Assembly: GCA_902496845.1 (NCBI GenBank)
Contig: CABVCJ010000033.1
Span: 1-22,862, forward strand
Source of the DNA: an uncultured Collinsella sp.
GTDB lineage: Bacteria; Actinomycetota; Coriobacteriia; Coriobacteriales; Coriobacteriaceae
Length of the DNA: 22,862 bases
Direction of reading: 5' to 3'
Both the position numbers and the translations under genes were made by a program. This document shows, in pieces, positions 16,000 through 22,797 of this stretch (within the stretch, counting starts at the first letter, position 1; the number at the start of each line of letters is the position of its first letter). A model generated the notes under the pieces. That model worked only from the letters and a program-made list of their open reading frames with translations, did no database searches and was not told the DNA's origin.

Positions 16000-16356
16000 G
16001 CAATGCTCCTAAGAGTCGGTGGGTTAGCAACGATGGTAGCTTTTGACGTTCGATTGCCAAAATGTTGACGTTGCCATTTTGTGACACAAAAAAAGACGCG
16101 AACCGGTGGTTCCTGTGCCTGCGAACCGTCGATTCCTTACGCGTAAACGTTTGAGCCGCCCGGTGGCTCTGTGTTTGCACAATGGCAACGTTAACATTTT
16201 GGCGACAAAAGCCGTTCGGGGAAGCAAAAATGTCGGTGAACGGTAGGTTTTGGGTGGTGAGCGTATGGTGGGGGAGGCGTTAGATATACTTGAAGACGTT
16301 TCATTTGACTGCGTAGGGTGCCACCAATGGCATCGTTGACATAGAAAGATCGACCT
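16000..16356. promoter_or_regulatory. lacE3-lacI3 divergent control region with three private operators
   Basis: Operator copies are ATGTTGACGTTGCCAT (16062-16077), ATGGCAACGTTAACAT (16182-16197) and ATGGCATCGTTGACAT (16327-16342). The first reads in the opposite orientation to the other two. The outer copies lie about 65 bp before lacE3 and 14 bp before lacI3, so looping across the region is plausible. A shared-motif relative, TCGGTGAACGGTAGGTTT (16233-16250), precedes a -10-like TATACT (16285-16290) for lacI3. TTACGCGTAA (16137-16146) and GAACC/GGTTC (near 16100-16112) are further small palindromes. No gene is seen in this gap. Confidence 0.7.
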
Positions 16357-17361
16357 ATGGCCGCTGTTAAAAAATCGGTATCCGTCAAAGACGTGGCGCG
16401 CCTCGCGGGCGTCTCGGAGCAGACGGTCTCGCGCACCGTGCACGATTCGCCCAGCGTGCGCCTCGAGACCAAGGAGCGCGTGCGTGCCGCCATGCGCGAG
16501 TTGGGGTATCGCCCCAATTTTGCCGGTCGATCGTTGCGCCGTGGCAAGTTTAAGACCGTTGGCGTCGCCATGTTCAACATTACCGGTATCGGCAACCTCG
16601 ACCGTATGGAGGGCTTTGCCGCCGCCGCCGATAAGCACGGCTATGCCATCATCCTCACTAAAGTAGACGGGCATCCGTATACCCTCGAGAGCGCATCATC
16701 GCGTATGAGCGCGCTGCCGGTAGACGGCATGGTCGTGATCATGAATCGCATGCCGGCGGACTTTGGCACCTTCGAGCCGCTGCCCGGCATGCAGACGGTG
16801 CTCGTTACCATGCTGGAGCACCCGCTCTGTTCAACGGTCGATAACGACCAGTTCGATTGTTCGCGTCAGGTGGTCGAGTACTTGCTGGGGCGGGGGCACA
16901 AAACCGTGCACTTTATCTCGTGTCCCGAGCGCTCGCTTTCGGGCATGCGGCGCGAGGAAGGCTGGCGCGAGACATTGCGCGCGCATGGCATCGAGCCACC
17001 GCAGCTCGTGCGCGGCGACTGGACGGCACAGAGCGGGTATGCTGCCGGTCAGGCTCTGGCGGACGATCCGACCTGTACGGCCATTTATGCTTCCAACGAC
17101 GCCATGGCCTACGGCTGCATTCGCGGACTCGAGTCGCGCGGAAAGCGCGTGCCCGAGGACGTGAGCGTGGCGGGTGTTGACGACAGCCTGGGCGATATCG
17201 TGCCCGACCGTCGTCTGACCACGGTGCGCTTTGACAACAAGCGCGTCGGCATGTGGGCGGTCGACAAGATTGCCGGCGCCGATGGGGGTGCGTCTGGCGT
17301 GGAGCATATGCTGATCCCCGGTGTGCTCGTAGAGGGCGATACGGTGCGCGATTTGCGTTAG
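16357..17361 (+). CDS. LacI-family transcriptional regulator, cassette 3
   Basis: A 334-residue repressor. The helix-turn-helix is VKDVARLAGVSEQTVSRTVH, with Glu21, Gln22 and Arg26 at the predicted specificity positions. The hinge lies near NFAGRSLRRGKFKT. The sensor domain includes AIYASNDAMAYG and VPEDVSVAGVDD and ends with VLVEGDTVRDLR. The ATG at 16357 has only a weak ribosome site (GAAAG), and an operator ends 14 bp upstream of it. It is divergent from lacE3 and is the last gene before lacF. No clear terminator separates it from the lacF region, so read-through into lacF is possible. Confidence 0.9.
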   Translation: MAAVKKSVSVKDVARLAGVSEQTVSRTVHDSPSVRLETKERVRAAMRELGYRPNFAGRSLRRGKFKTVGVAMFNITGIGNLDRMEGFAAAADKHGYAIILTKVDGHPYTLESASSRMSALPVDGMVVIMNRMPADFGTFEPLPGMQTVLVTMLEHPLCSTVDNDQFDCSRQVVEYLLGRGHKTVHFISCPERSLSGMRREEGWRETLRAHGIEPPQLVRGDWTAQSGYAAGQALADDPTCTAIYASNDAMAYGCIRGLESRGKRVPEDVSVAGVDDSLGDIVPDRRLTTVRFDNKRVGMWAVDKIAGADGGASGVEHMLIPGVLVEGDTVRDLR

Positions 17362-17392
17362 GGTGCGGTCCTGTTTGGGTTGCCGCTAACTG

Positions 17393-17511
17393 TGTTCGAT
17401 ATTGTTCAGATTGGTTTAAAAACCGTTCACGGGCGAAAAGTGACCGTTCATAGTTCGAAATTACGTTTTGAGCTGTTCTTTTTTGTTTGAATGTTAATGT
17501 TTCTGTCATAC
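17393..17511 (+). promoter_or_regulatory. lacF upstream region with clustered TGTTC/GAAC sites
   Basis: TGTTCGATATTGTTCAGAT (17393-17411) matches the lacA upstream site TGTTCGAATGTGTTCAAAT at 15 of 19 positions, with the two TGTTC units 10 bp apart in both. On the minus strand GTGAACGGTT (plus 17421-17430) and TGAACGGTCA (plus 17441-17450) resemble the motif before lacI3. A possible promoter is TTGTTT (17483-17488), 17 bp, TCATAC (17506-17511), which is weak. Confidence 0.5.
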
Positions 17512-17575
17512 AGAACGCAGCGCGTATGCCCGGACGCGATGCTCTCCATTGGTTCATATGTGAAAGGAACGCAAT

Positions 17576-17914
17576 ATGGCAACCAAAGAAGAAATCTCGA
17601 TGGTTGGATTCGAGATTGTCGCATACGCAGGTGACGCCCAGACCGATCTGCTTGCAGCGCTCGATGCTGCTCGCGAGGGTGACTTTGAGAAGGCCGAACA
17701 GCTGCACAAGGATGCCAGCGATGCACTTATCGGCGCCCACGACACGCAGACCAAGCTGCTTTCGCAGGAGGCCGGCGGCGGCGAGATGGAGATGACCTTC
17801 ATCATGGCTCACGCTCAGGACACCCTCATGACCACTATGATCTTGGAGAAGCAGGCCCGCTTTACCATCGATGCCTACAAGCGCATCGCCGAGCTCGAGG
17901 CCAAGCTCGCCTAA
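17576..17914 (+). CDS. lacF: PTS lactose/cellobiose-family EIIA component
   Basis: A 112-residue cytoplasmic phosphocarrier that passes phosphate from HPr to EIIB cysteines. It starts with the family pattern EEISMVGFEIVAYAGDAQTD. The active-site histidine is His79 in MAHAQDTLMTT, aligned with the phosphorylated histidine of LacF; Asp82 follows. It is all-helical and ends with the charged IAELEAKLA. AAAGGAA precedes the ATG. It is the only EIIA gene in the window although three EIICB genes need a donor, so sharing is the simplest reading. It is followed 27 bp later by a strong terminator and is therefore probably monocistronic or joined only to lacI3. Confidence 0.93.
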   Translation: MATKEEISMVGFEIVAYAGDAQTDLLAALDAAREGDFEKAEQLHKDASDALIGAHDTQTKLLSQEAGGGEMEMTFIMAHAQDTLMTTMILEKQARFTIDAYKRIAELEAKLA

Positions 17915-17941
17915 CGAGCCTTCACAACCAAGTACCCTTCC

Positions 17942-17975
17942 AAAAGCCCTGCCGCTACCCGCAGCAGGGCTTTTT
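17942..17975 (+). terminator. Intrinsic terminator of lacF
   Basis: AAAAGCCCTGC (17942-17952) pairs perfectly with GCAGGGCTTTT (17964-17974), ending in five T's. Confidence 0.93.
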
Positions 17976-18058
17976 CTGTATCCCATCTGTCTTGGTTACG
18001 GTGAAATTGGGGTCGGCAGCCCGTCGCTCGTTCTCCCGTTCGATTTTTGCTCGGTGGG

Positions 18059-18064
18059 TATACT
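18059..18064 (+). promoter_or_regulatory. Possible -10 for the membrane-protein gene
   Basis: TATACT lies about 39 bp before the start codon, with no convincing -35. No TGTTC/GAACA cluster like those before lacF and lacA is seen here; there is only an isolated GTTCG. Confidence 0.4.
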
Positions 18065-18102
18065 TCCTTTCGCGTTAAACGCCGGACTGAGGAGGTATCC
18101 AA

Positions 18103-19116
18103 ATGCCGGATAACGGGTCAATACAAAAAAGAGACGCGCACGAGATGGCTCATGGGCGTCCTGTCCAGATAACCGAGCACACGACGGTAACCGAGCTGCA
18201 GCCCAGCCTGTCCGATGTCGTGTGCGCAAACAAAAAGCTGCAGATTGGCTTTATCGTTGCGCTCGTGGTACTGGCGCTGCTGTCGGGCTTTGTAGCTCGT
18301 CCGCATTTCGCCGATACCAAAACTTGGGACTCAACCATCGAGGTCATCGATCAAAAGAAAGGTAACGTACTGGCGCTCACGACCTCGTGCGTGGCGCTGT
18401 CTGCGGGCATCACTGCGTTGCCGGGTGATACGGGAACGCCGGTTGCCGAGCAGCTCGCACAGCTTTCGGGTAACTTGGGCATCGTGCTTGCTGTGCTCTA
18501 CCTCGAGAAATATCTGCTGACCATTTTGTGGTCGGTTGGCCTAGGCATCCTGACCCCGTTTGCGCTGGTGCTCTTCGCGATCTCACTTAGCGTTCATGGG
18601 CGCTGGAGTACGAGCGCCGTCCTGCGCCGCGTGGCGACTCGTGTGCTGGTGGTCGCCATGATTGGAATGGCCTTGGTGCCTGCAAGCGTATGGGTGTCGC
18701 AAAAGGTCGACGAAACGTATCGAGTGAGCATCGAGGCGGCCGAGCAAAAGGCAGCCGACGCTGCGGGTGCGGCAGATAGCGACAGTTCCAAAGCAAGCAA
18801 GAAAAAGACCGAGTCCACAGAGTCCAAGAATGTGCTTGAGCAGCTTGCCGACGGCGCCTCGAGCCTGGTCACGTCGGTAACCAGTGGTGCCAAGCAGATG
18901 ACCGATGAAATTGTGCAGCAGGTGACCGATCTGATCGAAGGCGTCATCGTGATGATCGTGACCTCGTGCGTTATCCCATTGCTGGTGCTCGCAGCGTTTT
19001 TGTGGCTGGGGCACACGTTGCTGGGAATCGATATTTCCGGTCCAGCGAGCTATTTGACGGGCCGTTTTCTGAGTACTCCGTCCAAGCACACCAAAAAGGG
19101 TGGGCAGTCCGAGTAA
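18103..19116 (+). CDS. Uncharacterised multi-pass membrane protein
   Basis: I do not recognise the family. The 337-residue protein has a polar N-terminus (1-45) and hydrophobic segments at about 47-65, 90-106, 124-163 (probably two), 179-198 and 280-307. Between the last two lies a charged, low-complexity stretch (about 205-275, rich in Ala, Ser, Lys, Glu) that includes the lysine run KASKKKTES. A conserved-looking core reads SAGITALPGD and LEKYLLTILW. GGAGGT lies six bases before the ATG, so translation should be strong. It sits alone between the lacF terminator and its own terminator, inside the lac cluster but without the regulon motif. It has no PTS or sugar-transport motif. Involvement in sugar use is only positional. 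Confidence 0.8.
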   Translation: MPDNGSIQKRDAHEMAHGRPVQITEHTTVTELQPSLSDVVCANKKLQIGFIVALVVLALLSGFVARPHFADTKTWDSTIEVIDQKKGNVLALTTSCVALSAGITALPGDTGTPVAEQLAQLSGNLGIVLAVLYLEKYLLTILWSVGLGILTPFALVLFAISLSVHGRWSTSAVLRRVATRVLVVAMIGMALVPASVWVSQKVDETYRVSIEAAEQKAADAAGAADSDSSKASKKKTESTESKNVLEQLADGASSLVTSVTSGAKQMTDEIVQQVTDLIEGVIVMIVTSCVIPLLVLAAFLWLGHTLLGIDISGPASYLTGRFLSTPSKHTKKGGQSE

Positions 19117-19151
19117 CTAAAACAGCTGTATATACCGGGGCATACCGCCGA

Positions 19152-19186
19152 AGGGCGGCCGAGATGCGTTCTCGGCCGCCCTTTTT
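19152..19186 (+). terminator. Intrinsic terminator of the membrane-protein gene
   Basis: AGGGCGGCCGAGA (19152-19164) pairs perfectly with TCTCGGCCGCCCT (19170-19182), followed by TTTTT. Confidence 0.93.
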
Positions 19187-19425
19187 GTTTGTTGAATACG
19201 TGGCAGGCTGGGCTTTTCCCAATCCCAAGCGGTCAGCAATCATCCGCGAGCGGTATTTGTTCAAAAAAGAACAGAGATAAACAAATAATTGTTGCAGTCG
19301 ATGTTCGAATGTGTTCAAATAAACATGAACAGTGAAGAACCGCATATTCAGATGCCCGGACCTGAACGCGATTCAACACTTCCAAACAGAAACTACGCAC
19401 CTGCGTATCTCTCAAGGAGGATGTC
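19187..19425 (+). promoter_or_regulatory. lacA upstream region with TGTTC/GAACA operator cluster
   Basis: TGTTC-N6-GAACA is a clean inverted repeat at 19258-19273. TGTTC-N10-GAACA follows at 19312-19331, with the same spacing as the pair at the lacR promoter. An extra TGTTC (19302-19306) gives the 10-bp-spaced direct pair seen before lacF. GAAC recurs at 19337-19340. The stretch is AT-rich against a GC-rich background. A -35/-10 pair could not be fixed. A strong AAGGAGG (19414-19420) serves lacA. This is the densest cluster of the motif in the window. Confidence 0.6.
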
Positions 19426-19854
19426 ATGAGGGTTGTAATCGCTTCCGATGCCGACGGTATGTCGATGAAGGAGTCCATCAAGGAGATGCTCATCGCCGAC
19501 GGTCACGAGGTCGTCGACTATTCCGAGACCCCTGCCGCGGACTTTGTCGATTCCGCGACCGCCGTTGCCAAGGACTTGCTGGAGCACAAGGATTCCCAGG
19601 GCTTTGCATTCGACAAGTACGGCGTCGGCTCCTATATGGCCGCCGTCAAGATCAAGGGTATGGTCGTCGCTAACATTTCCGACGAGCGTTCCGCCTACAT
19701 GACCCGCGAGCACAACGGTTCGCGCATGGTCACCATGGGCCCGGGCGTTGTGGGCACCGAGGTCGCCAAGAAGATTGCCCGCGAGTTCCTGCGTGCCAAG
19801 TACGCCGGCGGTCGTCACCAGATCCGTGTCGACATGCTTAACAAGATGGCCTAA
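19426..19854 (+). CDS. lacA: Galactose-6-phosphate isomerase subunit LacA
   Basis: A 142-residue subunit of the LacAB isomerase that converts galactose 6-phosphate to tagatose 6-phosphate in the cytoplasm. It belongs to the RpiB/LacAB fold. Classical LacA landmarks are DFVDSATAVAKDL (39-51), YGVGSYMAAVKIKG, NISDERSAYMTREHN and the terminal GGRHQIRVDMLNKMA, which is near-identical to my memory of lactococcal LacA. An ideal ribosome site lies five bases before the ATG. lacB follows after 63 bp. It is first in the lacAB transcript and is preceded by the regulon motif cluster. LacA lacks the cysteine motif, which is supplied by LacB. Confidence 0.95.
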   Translation: MRVVIASDADGMSMKESIKEMLIADGHEVVDYSETPAADFVDSATAVAKDLLEHKDSQGFAFDKYGVGSYMAAVKIKGMVVANISDERSAYMTREHNGSRMVTMGPGVVGTEVAKKIAREFLRAKYAGGRHQIRVDMLNKMA

Positions 19855-19917
19855 CGAGAGCCACCGAGAACTCGAACTTGTATCTCAACTTGTGAATTCA
19901 GACGAAAGGACGTTCTG

Positions 19918-20442
19918 ATGAAGAAGACCATCGCAATCGGTTGTGACCATATCGTTACGGACGAGAAGATCTACCTGGCCGACCGCCTGGAGCAGGCTGG
20001 CTACAAGGTGCTCGACTGCGGCACCTACAGCCACACCCGTACGCACTATCCCATCTACGGCAAGCGTGTCGGCGAGGCTGTTGCCAGCGGCAAGGCCGAC
20101 TTTGGCGTGGCCCTGTGCGGCACCGGCATCGGCATCACCAACGCCGTCAACAAGGTTCCCGGCGCCCGCTGCGCCCTGGTTCGCGACATGACCTCTGCCC
20201 TCTATGCCCGTCGCGAGCTCAACGCCAACATCGTGGGCTTTGGCGGCAAGATTACCGGCGAGTTCCTGATGGCAGATATTATGCTCGCCTTCCTGGAGGA
20301 GCCCTATGAGAAGACTCCCGAGCACGATGCTCTGATCGCCAAGATTGACGCCTGCAACAAGGCCGATGCAGAGACTCAGGCTGACCCGCACTTCTTTGAC
20401 GAGTTCCTCGAGAAGTGGGACCGCGGCGAATACCACGACTAA
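19918..20442 (+). CDS. lacB: Galactose-6-phosphate isomerase subunit LacB
   Basis: A 174-residue partner of LacA. It shows IGCDHIVTDEK at the start, THYPIYGKRVGEAV, and the RpiB-type catalytic motif ALCGTGIGITN with Cys67 as likely base. The tail PHFFDEFLEKWDRGEYHD is typical of LacB. AAAGGA lies seven bases before the ATG. Downstream there is no T-rich terminator but a hairpin and a palindromic element, and the next lac gene begins 377 bp later. Confidence 0.95.
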   Translation: MKKTIAIGCDHIVTDEKIYLADRLEQAGYKVLDCGTYSHTRTHYPIYGKRVGEAVASGKADFGVALCGTGIGITNAVNKVPGARCALVRDMTSALYARRELNANIVGFGGKITGEFLMADIMLAFLEEPYEKTPEHDALIAKIDACNKADAETQADPHFFDEFLEKWDRGEYHD

Positions 20443-20448
20443 TTAGGT

Positions 20449-20490
20449 TCCGGCGTTCTGCCGAACGCCGGACCGGTCGACGCTGCGCGG
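20449..20490 (+). other. 3' hairpin plus conserved 14-mer after lacB
   Basis: TCCGGCGTTC (20449-20458), loop TGCC, GAACGCCGGA (20463-20472), then TCGACGCTGCGCGG (20477-20490). The same arrangement follows lacC with an unrelated stem sequence. No T-run follows, so it may act as a processing or stability element. Confidence 0.7.
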
Positions 20491-20583
20491 CGCTCAGGCA
20501 CCCCATCTCGCCGCTCAAACCGTCGCTCGCGTACATGAAGTACGCGTCGCTCCTCTTTCGCGGCGACCTAGGGCACCTGAGCG
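20491..20583. repeat. 93-bp concentric imperfect palindrome between lacB and lacX
   Basis: Three pairs of arms share one centre (20537). The outer pair is CGCTCAGGCACCC (20491-20503) with GGGCACCTGAGCG (20571-20583), 11 of 13 paired. The middle pair is TCGCCGC (20508-20514) with GCGGCGA (20560-20566). The inner pair is CGCGTAC (20528-20534) with GTACGCG (20540-20546). It looks like an intergenic palindromic element. The rest of the gap to 20819 shows no gene or clear promoter. Confidence 0.75.
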
Positions 20584-20819
20584 TCGCTCGCTGACGTTTG
20601 AGTGACCTGTGAGATCGCCCCTGTTGTTGCGAAGTGTTCTGGTACGGCGAGCTGCTCCGATAACACGTTTGCTTGCTTGGCTTGAGTGCTTCGCTCTTGG
20701 CGGTACCCGGCATTCTGCAGCTTTTCAATTGACGGCTCGCGTTTCTGTGAGGGGGCGCGGGCCGGTTTTCTATCAGCCCTATTGACTTGGCGGGCTGTCG
20801 TAAGAAAGGGAAGGCTCCT

Positions 20820-21701
20820 ATGGAGTTTGTTCTTGATAACGGTTCTATCCGCGTAGCACTGAGCACGGCGGGCGGGTCGTTCACTTCTATTGCGGCCAAC
20901 GGCTGTGAGTACCTGTGGCAGGGTGACCCGGCGGTCTGGTCGGGCCAGGCACCCATTTGTTTCCCGATCTGCGGTGGCCTTCGTGACGGTCACGCAATGA
21001 CCATGGGCGGCCGCGAGGTAAAGCTCGCTCGCCACGGCTTTGCGCGCAAACAGGAGTGGAAGCTCGAGGAACAGAGCGACAACATGGTTGCGCTGAGCCT
21101 AAGCTCTACCGACCATGCCGAGCTGCTCGAGCAGTACCCGTATCCGTTTAAGATCGTTGCTCGTTACACGATCGATTCGGAAAAGGTGGCCGTGTCGTAC
21201 GAGGTGACCAATGAGGGCACCGAGGACATGCCGTTCTTTGTGGGCGGTCACCCCGGCTTTAAGTGCCCGCTCGACGAGGGCGAGTCCTATGACGACTACG
21301 AGCTCCGTTTTGAGCAGCGTGAGGCCACCGAGCTCTGTACTGCCGTTCCCTCGACGGGCCTGATTGATGTTGAGCATCGCAGCAAGAACCCCATGATCGG
21401 CCAGAACCTGCCGCTGACCCACGAACTCTTCGACTTCGCGGAGACCATCTTCGACGTGCTCGAGAGCCGCGTGGTTACGTTGACCAAGAAAACCGAGGAC
21501 AAGGGTGTGCGCCTGACGTTCCCCGATATGCCATACCTGATTGTGTGGAGCAAGCCCGAGGGCGACTTTGTGGCCGTGGAACCGTGGGGCGGCCTGTCCA
21601 CCTGCTCCGACGAGGACGATATTCTGGAGCACAAGCGCGGCTGCCTGGTGGCCAAGCCGGGAGAGACCGTCACCCGCGGCTTTGAGATCGAGATCCTTTA
21701 A
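20820..21701 (+). CDS. lacX: Aldose 1-epimerase-family protein, LacX type
   Basis: A 293-residue galactose-mutarotase-like protein of the LacX subgroup often found in lac operons. The ATG at 20820 is chosen because GGAAGG lies five bases upstream; an in-frame ATG 33 bases earlier has no ribosome site. Landmarks are YLWQGDPAVWSGQAPICFPI (31-50), RHGFAR with His72, GGHPGF with His144 and AVEPWGG with Glu254, which correspond to the epimerase histidines and the catalytic glutamate. Known relatives act on sugars or sugar phosphates; the precise substrate here is not visible. lacC follows after 53 bp, probably in the same transcript. Confidence 0.85.
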   Translation: MEFVLDNGSIRVALSTAGGSFTSIAANGCEYLWQGDPAVWSGQAPICFPICGGLRDGHAMTMGGREVKLARHGFARKQEWKLEEQSDNMVALSLSSTDHAELLEQYPYPFKIVARYTIDSEKVAVSYEVTNEGTEDMPFFVGGHPGFKCPLDEGESYDDYELRFEQREATELCTAVPSTGLIDVEHRSKNPMIGQNLPLTHELFDFAETIFDVLESRVVTLTKKTEDKGVRLTFPDMPYLIVWSKPEGDFVAVEPWGGLSTCSDEDDILEHKRGCLVAKPGETVTRGFEIEIL

Positions 21702-21754
21702 CGAGCTATCGTATGTTTGGGGCGGGTTATGCCGCCCCGGAACAGGAGTTCAAC

Positions 21755-22690
21755 ATGATTCTGACCGTTACCATGAACCCGTCGATTGATACGCGCTATC
21801 AGCTCGACAAGCTGATCATCGACGATGTTAACCGTGTGACACCCGAAAAGACCGCTGGCGGCAAGGGCCTCAACGTGAGTCGCGTGCTGCTGCAGCTGGG
21901 TGACGACGTGCTCGCGACCGGCCTGCTCGGCGGCCACATGGGTGCCTATATGGCCGAGCTTATGGATGCCGACGGCGTCAAGAACGACTTTGTGCCTATT
22001 GCCGGTGAGACGCGCATCTGCCTGAATATCCTGCACGAGGGCAATCAGACCGAGCTGCTGGAGAGCGGCCCGCAGATCGCCCCGGCCGAGCTCGAGGCCT
22101 TTACGGCCAAGTTCGCCGAGCTCGCTGCGAAGGCTGACGTCGTGACGCTTTCGGGCTCGCTGCCGCGTGGCGTCGATGCCGGCTACTATGCCGAGCTCGT
22201 CAAGATTGCCGAGGCTGCGGGCGCCAAGGTGCTGCTCGACACCTCGGGCGCATCGCTGGAGGCCGCGCTGGAGTCCGACGCCAAGCCCGAGCTCGTAAAG
22301 CCCAACCTGACCGAGATTAACGGCCTGCTGGGTACGTCCTTTACGACCGACGACGTCGATGCCCTGCGCGAGGCGCTTGCCGCCGACGGCCGCTTTGCCG
22401 GTATTCCCTGGGTTGTCGTTTCGATGGGCGCTGCCGGTTCGGTGGGCTTTCATGAGGGACGCGCGTTCCGCGCCAAGACGCCCGCGATTGCGGCTGTGAA
22501 CGCGACGGGTTCCGGCGACTCGACCATCGCCGGCTTTGCGCATGCTATCGCTGCCGGCGCCGATGACGTCACGGTGCTCAAGACCGCCAATACCTGCGGC
22601 AAGCTCAACGCTATGGATCCCAAGACCGGTCACCTGGTCATGGACCGCTGGGACGAGATCTACAACAACGTTGAAGTAACGGAGCTTTAG
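21755..22690 (+). CDS. lacC: Tagatose-6-phosphate kinase
   Basis: A 311-residue PfkB-family kinase that phosphorylates tagatose 6-phosphate to tagatose 1,6-bisphosphate with ATP. The start MILTVTMNPSIDTRYQLD is LacC-like. PfkB signature 1 is GGKGLNVSRVLLQLG (35-49). Signature 2 is NATGSGDSTIAGF, with catalytic Asp255. DTSG (162-165) and KPNLTE (182-187) are also typical. AGGAG lies six bases before the ATG at 21755; an ATG 42 bases upstream is rejected because it lacks a ribosome site and conserved sequence. 1-phosphofructokinase is the main alternative, made less likely by lacAB next door. The usual partner lacD is not present downstream in the window. Confidence 0.9.
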   Translation: MILTVTMNPSIDTRYQLDKLIIDDVNRVTPEKTAGGKGLNVSRVLLQLGDDVLATGLLGGHMGAYMAELMDADGVKNDFVPIAGETRICLNILHEGNQTELLESGPQIAPAELEAFTAKFAELAAKADVVTLSGSLPRGVDAGYYAELVKIAEAAGAKVLLDTSGASLEAALESDAKPELVKPNLTEINGLLGTSFTTDDVDALREALAADGRFAGIPWVVVSMGAAGSVGFHEGRAFRAKTPAIAAVNATGSGDSTIAGFAHAIAAGADDVTVLKTANTCGKLNAMDPKTGHLVMDRWDEIYNNVEVTEL

Positions 22691-22691
22691 G

Positions 22692-22736
22692 GTTACGCGG
22701 TTTTACCAAACCGCGTAACGGCTCGACGCTGCGCGG
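22692..22736 (+). other. 3' hairpin plus conserved 14-mer after lacC
   Basis: GTTACGCGGTTT (22692-22703), loop TACC, AAACCGCGTAAC (22708-22719), then TCGACGCTGCGCGG (22723-22736), identical to the 14-mer after lacB. Confidence 0.75.
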
Positions 22737-22767
22737 GCCGCATTTGGACAATCTGACGTTCAACTTC

Positions 22768-22797
22768 AAGGGCGCGACCAGAAGGTCTGCGCCCTTT
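22768..22797 (+). terminator. Intrinsic terminator of lacC
   Basis: AAGGGCGCGACC (22768-22779) pairs with GGTC-T-GCGCCCTT, with one bulge, followed by TTTCGTTT. Positions 22798-22862 show no feature. Confidence 0.75.

Noticed and set aside
16913..17986. 357-codon minus-strand open frame across lacI3 and lacF
   Set aside because: It is antisense to two well-supported genes, with no motif and compositionally biased Arg/Pro-rich sequence.
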